This document shows positions 7,062 to 11,344 of a stretch of 11,344 bases of DNA, one piece after another. The position numbers and the translations under genes are program-made. The DNA lies in the NCBI GenBank assembly GCA_024405255.1, contig JAKSOY010000141.1:1-11344 (forward strand). The letters run 5' to 3'. How positions within the stretch are numbered: the stretch's first letter is position 1; the number at the start of each line of letters is the position of its first letter. A model generated the notes under the pieces. That model had not been told where the DNA came from. It searched no databases and worked only from the letters and a program-made list of their open reading frames with translations. The DNA is from Kiritimatiellia bacterium (GTDB lineage Bacteria; Verrucomicrobiota; Kiritimatiellia; RFP12; UBA1067).

Positions 7062-8039
7062 TTAGTCCTGATCACGCAACACACTGCGATCGACCTTTCC
7101 GACCTCCACGATGTCCTTGCCTTCAACGTCGTTCAACATCGAGATCAGCACATCCTGAGTCGAGAATTCATAGGCCTGAGAACTCGTCACCTTCTCCGGC
7201 CAGAAGACCAGAGCCTTGACATCCGAAGGCGGTTCCAATTTCGTATCCTGAGGAGCCTTCTTCCCGAAGATGTAGTTCTTCGGCAACGTGAACTCGGCGA
7301 TCTGCGTGCCGTACGCATCGCCGATCTGCCAGCCCGACGGTCCCAGACCGTCGTTTTTCTGGTGGAACGGAAGACCCCAACGATAGGCATTACCATTCGG
7401 ATAGGCCGAAGAGCCCGTATTATCGGCCAATCCGTAGGTCGAGCAGAAGTCTTCAACTTTCTGCCGCGCCCCGACCATATACTCCGAGTTGAAACGGTCC
7501 AAGGACGCGTAACCAACCCAATTGTACATCAGCGAACTGCACTTGTTCAGACCGTTCTTGAGCTCGTTTTCACTCTGCATGCGGAAGATTCGCGTCGAAA
7601 GCGCTTTCGCCCCCGTCGTGGCTTCATGCGAGTAGGACTGGTTCCAATCCGCGAACTCGTCCACCAGCATGCCGCCCGTAACCGTCGCTCCCTGCACGGA
7701 AGATCCGCCGTTGGCAACGTACGAAATGCGTCCCGTCATACGAATGGCCATCGCACGCCCGTAGGCGTCGCCGCCATTGTTGGCGCGGTCCGTCCGGTAG
7801 TTGTAGAACAGAACAGCCGTCGGCACCTGGTCGATCAGACAGGTCTGCATGGCGAAACGAATAATCGACGCCGTATCCTGAATGCAGCCACGCGCCGCCA
7901 TACCACGCTGGACGGCGAAGTATCCGCTTGTCGAGATGGTCGCCAGGAGCGCCATCAAACCGATCACGACAATCAGTTCGACGAGCGTAAAGCCAGCGCG
8001 TACACGCCGCCCGAAATTTGAGTTGCTTTGTACTCTCAT
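7062..8039 (-). CDS. Pseudopilin, GspH/FimT-like, with enlarged C-terminal domain
   Basis: Prepilin of 325 residues. The leader is long and basic, ending RRVRAG (G16); the mature chain begins FTLVE with Glu21 at +5, and a membrane helix covers about 17-38. The next segment (IIRFAMQTCLIDQVPTAVLFYN, in two halves around residues 59-80) follows the FimT/GspH pattern of an alanine-containing helix leading into a beta strand with hydrophobic-aromatic residues. GspH is usually about 170 residues, so the exported domain is roughly doubled. Four cysteines occur in the exported part (C52, C67 and two in the middle region). I prefer the ATG at 8039, with GGGA 9 nt upstream, to the TTG at 8054. It sits between the G-like and I-like genes, matching gspH. 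Confidence 0.87.
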   Translation of the reverse strand: MRVQSNSNFGRRVRAGFTLVELIVVIGLMALLATISTSGYFAVQRGMAARGCIQDTASIIRFAMQTCLIDQVPTAVLFYNYRTDRANNGGDAYGRAMAIRMTGRISYVANGGSSVQGATVTGGMLVDEFADWNQSYSHEATTGAKALSTRIFRMQSENELKNGLNKCSSLMYNWVGYASLDRFNSEYMVGARQKVEDFCSTYGLADNTGSSAYPNGNAYRWGLPFHQKNDGLGPSGWQIGDAYGTQIAEFTLPKNYIFGKKAPQDTKLEPPSDVKALVFWPEKVTSSQAYEFSTQDVLISMLNDVEGKDIVEVGKVDRSVLRDQD

Positions 8040-8056
8040 GAGATTGATTCCCAAAA

Positions 8057-8599
8057 CTACTTCGTCACCGTGACATGGTCCGAATCACCATTGTAGATGA
8101 TTTTGAACCGGCTGAAACGTCCACTCGAATTCTGATATCCGAAGGCCATTTCCGAAACTTTGATCTTCGCGCCGTGACGCTTCTGCTTCTTGATGGCTTC
8201 GCGGAATTCCACGCCCCAGGAACCATTGCTGCTCTTCGGCGCCACAATCAGGCCCGTCACGTCGAGCATCGGCGTGCCGCCCGAAGGATTGATCGATTCC
8301 TTGACGACTTCCGTCAGAACCTGATCGTATTCGGCTGTCGTCAGCGTATAGGTATGCTGGTTGTTCGGCAAACCGTTCTCGGAATACCCCTTGATCGCGC
8401 CCGGCCATTCACCCTTCTGCGAACGGAACGTTGCAATACCGCTCTGGACGATCTGCAGACAGGCCGAGGCCTTGTGGTCGCGCGCATGGCGGATCGCCGT
8501 CATGGCAGCCGACGTGACGAGTCCCAGAAGAACGGCGATAATGCCCAGCACCATCAGCATTTCGACGATGGTGAAACCTTTACGAAGAACACGGTTCAT
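8057..8599 (-). CDS. Type II secretion-like pseudopilin, GspG-like
   Basis: Prepilin of 180 residues. The leader MNRVLRKG is cleaved before F9; Glu13 is at +5, and the hydrophobic helix spans about 9-31. After the long helix comes a KGEWP element (62-66), which matches the GxYP/GxWP turn that follows the helix in GspG-type pseudopilins. The central region is Ser/Thr/Asn-rich and the C-terminal third is basic. The ATG at 8599 overlaps the stop of the upstream pseudopilin gene (ATGA), with AGGAGGT 10 nt before it, so coupled translation is likely. The next gene starts 17 bp after its stop. This is the third G-like member in a row. Confidence 0.88.
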   Translation of the reverse strand: MNRVLRKGFTIVEMLMVLGIIAVLLGLVTSAAMTAIRHARDHKASACLQIVQSGIATFRSQKGEWPGAIKGYSENGLPNNQHTYTLTTAEYDQVLTEVVKESINPSGGTPMLDVTGLIVAPKSSNGSWGVEFREAIKKQKRHGAKIKVSEMAFGYQNSSGRFSRFKIIYNGDSDHVTVTK

Positions 8600-9237
8600 T
8601 TGTTGAAGACCTCCTGATTACGACGCCAGCTGTAGACATTATCCTGATTTTCCTTCGTACGCTTGTGGTAGGACGAACCGAGCTTGCCGTCCGCACCCGC
8701 ACACCAGACGATCGCGTTATCGCGCACTTTCACATTTTCGCCGCACACCTTCGCCTCGACGATACCGTCCATATCCGTGTCGATCGCATAGTAGATGATG
8801 TGGTCGCGAATCGTCCCGCCCGTCGGAACCGGCGTCGCCGTGCTGGCCGACTGGCTGCGCTTCAACACGTTCTGCGCCCACGGACTCACGATACCGAAGC
8901 GGTCAACGCCCTTGAGCACGCCACCCGAGACGTTGATGCCGAGCAATCCCTTGTCGGCAAAGACGCGCGCAACGTTTTCAATGCAGCCCTTGCCGTTTCC
9001 GTCGGATCCGCCATAGAGCTTCAAGGCATTGTTATAGTTCGACGGCCACACGCCATTCGTCTGCAACATGAGGCAAAGCGCCGTGTGCACGTTGGAGACA
9101 AGCTCCTGCGCGCGCGCCTTCTGCGCGGCACGCGTGACATGGCTGAAGCCCGCCAACAACGCACCCATCAGGATGCCGATGATGCAGAGCACCACCAGCA
9201 TTTCAATCAATGTAAAACCTTTATTCGACTTTTTCAT
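8596..9237 (-). CDS. Type II secretion-like pseudopilin, GspG-like, with DxDxDG calcium-loop motif
   Basis: Prepilin of 213 residues. The leader MKKSNKG is cleaved before F8; Glu12 is at +5, and the membrane helix covers about 8-30. GVWP (62-65) is the GspG-type turn after the helix. A short acidic loop, DTDMDGIVE (153-161), has the spacing of EF-hand-like calcium sites. The C-terminal WCAGADGKLG (178-187) and a later DNVYSW (199-204) match the W-x-G-x-D-G ... SW tail I associate with G-like pilins of this bacterial group. Cysteines C85, C165 and C179 are in the exported part and could form a disulfide. I chose the ATG at 9237; an in-frame TTG at 9249 would lengthen the leader by four residues. 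No strong ribosome binding site decides between them. Confidence 0.88.
   Translation of the reverse strand: MKKSNKGFTLIEMLVVLCIIGILMGALLAGFSHVTRAAQKARAQELVSNVHTALCLMLQTNGVWPSNYNNALKLYGGSDGNGKGCIENVARVFADKGLLGINVSGGVLKGVDRFGIVSPWAQNVLKRSQSASTATPVPTGGTIRDHIIYYAIDTDMDGIVEAKVCGENVKVRDNAIVWCAGADGKLGSSYHKRTKENQDNVYSWRRNQEVFNK
8609..8615 (-). promoter_or_regulatory. Strong ribosome binding site within the end of the upstream pseudopilin gene
   Basis: AGGAGGT on the minus strand is the best Shine-Dalgarno match in the operon. It lies inside the last codons of the 213-residue pseudopilin gene, about 10 nt before the overlapping ATG at 8599. Confidence 0.7.
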
Positions 9238-9293
9238 AAGGCTATCCAAAAGTTACTCTTGAAGTGAAGATTGAAAAGAGACGTTCGAAATCA

Positions 9294-10478
9294 TCAGTTG
9301 CTCATGTGCACGACGTCGTCTCCGACATAACCTTTAATGGTCGAGATGTCGGATGCCGAGAACTGGCTGAGATCATACCACGGCGGAAACGTACGGCGAT
9401 TCGGGCCGGCCGACCAGAGACGATAGCTCTGATACGGTGCATCCGAATAGTAGTAGAAGTCCATATGCCAACCATCGCGAACCGTCTGACAGTTCAAGAT
9501 GTAGTTGTCGCCGCCAGCTCCATTCGAACCCGCGTAGCCGGTACGCGTCTGGACATGAAGCTCGCTATACTCGATCCCATCGCCCGTAAAACTCGGAATC
9601 TGGAAATAGGAGTCGTCATTTTCCGAACAGTAGGTGTTGACCCCGTAATAGGTGCCGCCACCCGTGACGATGCCCTGCAGATTCGGCATCCAGCGCGCAC
9701 AGACGCTCTGGCTCGTCAGGTTCGAAATCATGCCCGCATCCTGGTCGGTAATGCGGCCGTCGCTGTTGTTGCCGCCCATGATCTGGCGGATTTCTCCCCA
9801 GCCCGCAAACGGCACGCCCGTATCGAGACGGCACGGCAGCTGGTTGTTGGCACCCCACTGGTTCTTTCCGCCGTAGGAGGTATAGAAGCCTTCATTGCCC
9901 GCAAACATGAAGAAGTAGCGCGGCAACAGGAACGACATTAGACCGAACTGGAACAACTGGACGCTGTCCTTTCCGCTCTTCGATTCGCCCCAGTTGAGGT
10001 TTTCGACATTGATACCACCGGCGTTCTTGATGACTTCGAACTTGTTCTTGTACTTCGTCGACTTGCCATGGTAGTAGGTGCAGGCCTCGGAGAGCTTCTG
10101 CATCGACTCCGGCCACGTGCCATTCGCACGCGTCGGATAGAGCGCGGCGACCGGCTGCGCACGGCAGGCGTGGTGAATCCGCAACGGACTCAGCGTTCCC
10201 TGCGTTTCATTGCCGCCCGACTGAACGCCAAACGTATCCACTTCCGTGTAGATACTGCGGCTGCGACCCTGCAACGGCACGGGCGGATACGACCCGTAGG
10301 CCGCATAGTAGCCCGAAAGCGCGTTCTCAAGACACTGCATACGACGAATCGTAATGGCACGATAACGATTGTCGCCTCCGATGTTCGCCAGACGGAAGAC
10401 GACTCCCATGAGCGTGACAATTACGACTGTAACGATCAACAGCTCAATGAGCGTAAATCCTGTTCGTCTCAAGTTCAT
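9294..10478 (-). CDS. Enlarged GspG-like pseudopilin (394 residues) with dockerin-like loop
   Basis: Prepilin of 394 residues, the first of the pseudopilin series after gspF, where gspG stands in canonical operons. The leader MNLRRTG is cleaved before F8; Glu12 is at +5, and the helix spans about 8-30. YGSYPP (61-66) is the typical GspG turn. The normal G fold is about 140 residues, so roughly 250 extra residues appear inserted before a G-like end, RLWSAGPNRR (353-362). The exported part has seven cysteines (49, 105, 133, 216, 260, 284, 330) and many Tyr, Asn and Gly. Residues 236-247 (GNNSDGRITDQD) resemble one dockerin calcium loop. The ATG has GGGG 8 nt upstream. Two in-frame TGA codons end the gene. 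The next gene starts 56 bp on. Confidence 0.86.
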   Translation of the reverse strand: MNLRRTGFTLIELLIVTVVIVTLMGVVFRLANIGGDNRYRAITIRRMQCLENALSGYYAAYGSYPPVPLQGRSRSIYTEVDTFGVQSGGNETQGTLSPLRIHHACRAQPVAALYPTRANGTWPESMQKLSEACTYYHGKSTKYKNKFEVIKNAGGINVENLNWGESKSGKDSVQLFQFGLMSFLLPRYFFMFAGNEGFYTSYGGKNQWGANNQLPCRLDTGVPFAGWGEIRQIMGGNNSDGRITDQDAGMISNLTSQSVCARWMPNLQGIVTGGGTYYGVNTYCSENDDSYFQIPSFTGDGIEYSELHVQTRTGYAGSNGAGGDNYILNCQTVRDGWHMDFYYYSDAPYQSYRLWSAGPNRRTFPPWYDLSQFSASDISTIKGYVGDDVVHMSN

Positions 10479-10501
10479 TTTCTATTCCCCGTTTCGGATT
10501 T

Positions 10502-10530
10502 GGATTTCACCGCCGGTTGCGATGAAATCC
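10502..10530 (-). other. RNA stem-loop between gspF and the first pseudopilin gene
   Basis: Read on the minus (transcribed) strand, GGATTTCATCGC pairs with GCGGTGAAATCC across a 5-nt loop, AACCG. This gives a continuous 12-bp stem in RNA with one U-G wobble; on the other strand the same position would be a C-A mismatch, so the structure is better as minus-strand RNA. No T run follows in either direction, so it is not an intrinsic terminator. The stem ends 11 nt before the GGGG ribosome binding site and 23 nt before the ATG of the 394-residue pseudopilin. A role in mRNA processing, stability or translation is inferred. Confidence 0.65.
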
Positions 10531-10567
10531 GGTTCCCCATACTTTGACGGAACGACCTCCCTTCGCC

Positions 10568-11344
10568 TTAGGTGCTGGCACCAGCGCCCGAGACCGAGGA
10601 GATGATCTTAATCATCGGCAAGAACATGGCGATAACAATCGTACCGACCACCACGGCGAGGAAGATGATCAACGCAGGTTCAATGGCGGCCGTCATACCG
10701 GCCACGGCGTTGTCGACTTCGTCGTCATACGTATTCGCCACACGCGTCAGCATGTCCGACAGCGCACCGGTTTCCTCACCGACCTGCACCATCGACACCA
10801 CCATCGGCGGGAACACGCCGGAAGCCGCGAGAGGGTCGGTCATGGATTCACCTTCCTTCACCGCGTCATGCACCATCTGAATGGCGTTGCGAACGACCTG
10901 ATTGCCCGTCGTGTCGCGCACAATGACGAGCGCCTGCAGAATCGGCACGCCCGAAGAGAGCAGCGTACCAAGCGTACGCGAGAACTGCGAGATGCAGGTC
11001 CGGCGGATCAGCGTACCGATCACCGGCACGTTGATGCGCAGACGGTCCAGCTGATAGGAACCGACCTTCGTCTTCGCAAAGACCTTGTAGAGCACATAAG
11101 CCGCCGCAAAGCCGATCAGAATCTGCAGACCATTGTGCTGCACGGCTTCGGAAAGCTTGATGACGAATTCCGTGATGGCCGGCAAGGACTGGCCGCCGAG
11201 AATGTCGTTGAACACCTGCTGGAACTTCGGAATGACGGTCACGAGCAAGAAGCCCGTGATACCGATCGCGGCGAAGAGAACCACGGACGGGTAGATCATC
11301 GCGCCCTTCACCTTGTTCTTGATCTTCTGCGCCTTTTCGGCGAA
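10568..11344 (-). CDS. gspF: Type II secretion/type IV pilus platform protein GspF (PilC family), 5' end outside window
   Basis: Polytopic inner-membrane platform protein that couples the cytoplasmic assembly ATPase to pseudopilin insertion. The window holds the last 258 codons of a protein normally about 400 residues long; the frame stays open to the right edge, so the GTG at 11311 is internal and not a start. Visible in order are the end of the first T2SSF repeat (AEKAQKIKNKVKGAMIYP), transmembrane segments at about visible residues 16-36 and 76-93, the second cytoplasmic T2SSF repeat with SQFSRTLGTLLSSGVPI, the FPPMVVSMVQVGEETGAL signature, and a C-terminal transmembrane helix from IEPALIIF to FLPMIKII. 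These are textbook GspF/PilC features. It is the most upstream gene visible, as in canonical E-F-G order. PilC cannot be strictly excluded, but the gsp-like gene order favours GspF. Confidence 0.95.
   Translation of the reverse strand, partial: FAEKAQKIKNKVKGAMIYPSVVLFAAIGITGFLLVTVIPKFQQVFNDILGGQSLPAITEFVIKLSEAVQHNGLQILIGFAAAYVLYKVFAKTKVGSYQLDRLRINVPVIGTLIRRTCISQFSRTLGTLLSSGVPILQALVIVRDTTGNQVVRNAIQMVHDAVKEGESMTDPLAASGVFPPMVVSMVQVGEETGALSDMLTRVANTYDDEVDNAVAGMTAAIEPALIIFLAVVVGTIVIAMFLPMIKIISSVSGAGAST

Larger units (their letters stand above)
1553..11344 (-). other. Pseudopilus-type operon (10 genes, 5' end outside the window)
   Basis: Ten genes are encoded head to tail on the minus strand. Four junctions are 4-bp or smaller: ATGA or GTGA overlaps at 8596-8599, 6405-6408 and 5405-5408, and a 2-bp gap at 5888-5889. 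The others are 16, 17, 42, 56 and 89 bp. No rho-independent terminator (stem followed by a T run) is seen at any junction. This indicates co-transcription and, at the overlaps, translational coupling. The promoter must lie beyond the right edge. The order F-G-G-G-H-I-J-G-K follows the canonical gsp order with extra G-like members. Confidence 0.8.

Noticed and set aside
9291..9296. Tandem in-frame TGA TGA stops after the 394-residue pseudopilin
   Set aside because: Tandem stops are common and no readthrough product is indicated.

Overview
The window looks like a chromosomal segment from a Gram-negative bacterium of the Planctomycetota-Verrucomicrobiota-Chlamydiota group, most likely Verrucomicrobiota, Kiritimatiellota or Lentisphaerota. 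This is inferred from the protein families: a dense run of prepilin-like proteins, a very large prepilin-like protein of 1,073 residues, and a PilV/GspI-type pilin with the N-terminal style I associate with that group. No marker gene is present, so the placement is tentative.

Layout. Bases 21-1551 (+ strand) hold the two subunits of an iron-sulfur class I fumarate hydratase, alpha then beta, separated by 82 bp. Bases 1553-11344 (- strand) hold one tightly packed gene run that enters from beyond the right edge. In transcription order it is a GspF-type inner-membrane platform protein (5' end missing), seven prepilin-like proteins with the classical G|F-T-x-x-E processing site, a giant GspK-like protein, and a soluble protein of unknown function with a disordered middle. 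Neighbouring genes overlap by 4 bp or lie 2-89 bp apart, so a single transcript is likely. The two gene groups converge tail to tail with one base between stop codons. There is no gene-free stretch over 300 bases; the longest gaps are 89 bp (with a 12-bp RNA stem-loop) and 82 bp (with a short direct repeat).

How the genes work together. The minus-strand order is F, three GspG-like, one GspH/FimT-like, one GspI/PilV-like, one GspJ-like, one further GspG-like, then K. This parallels the F-G-H-I-J-K order of canonical type II secretion operons, but the G position is multiplied and K is about three times the usual length. The natural reading is a type II secretion-like or type IV pilus-like pseudopilus with several body subunits and an oversized tip protein, assembled on the GspF platform. 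The ATPase, secretin and prepilin peptidase are not in the window and would have to be encoded elsewhere. Function, cargo and surface location are not shown by the sequence. The fumarase genes appear to be unrelated housekeeping neighbours.
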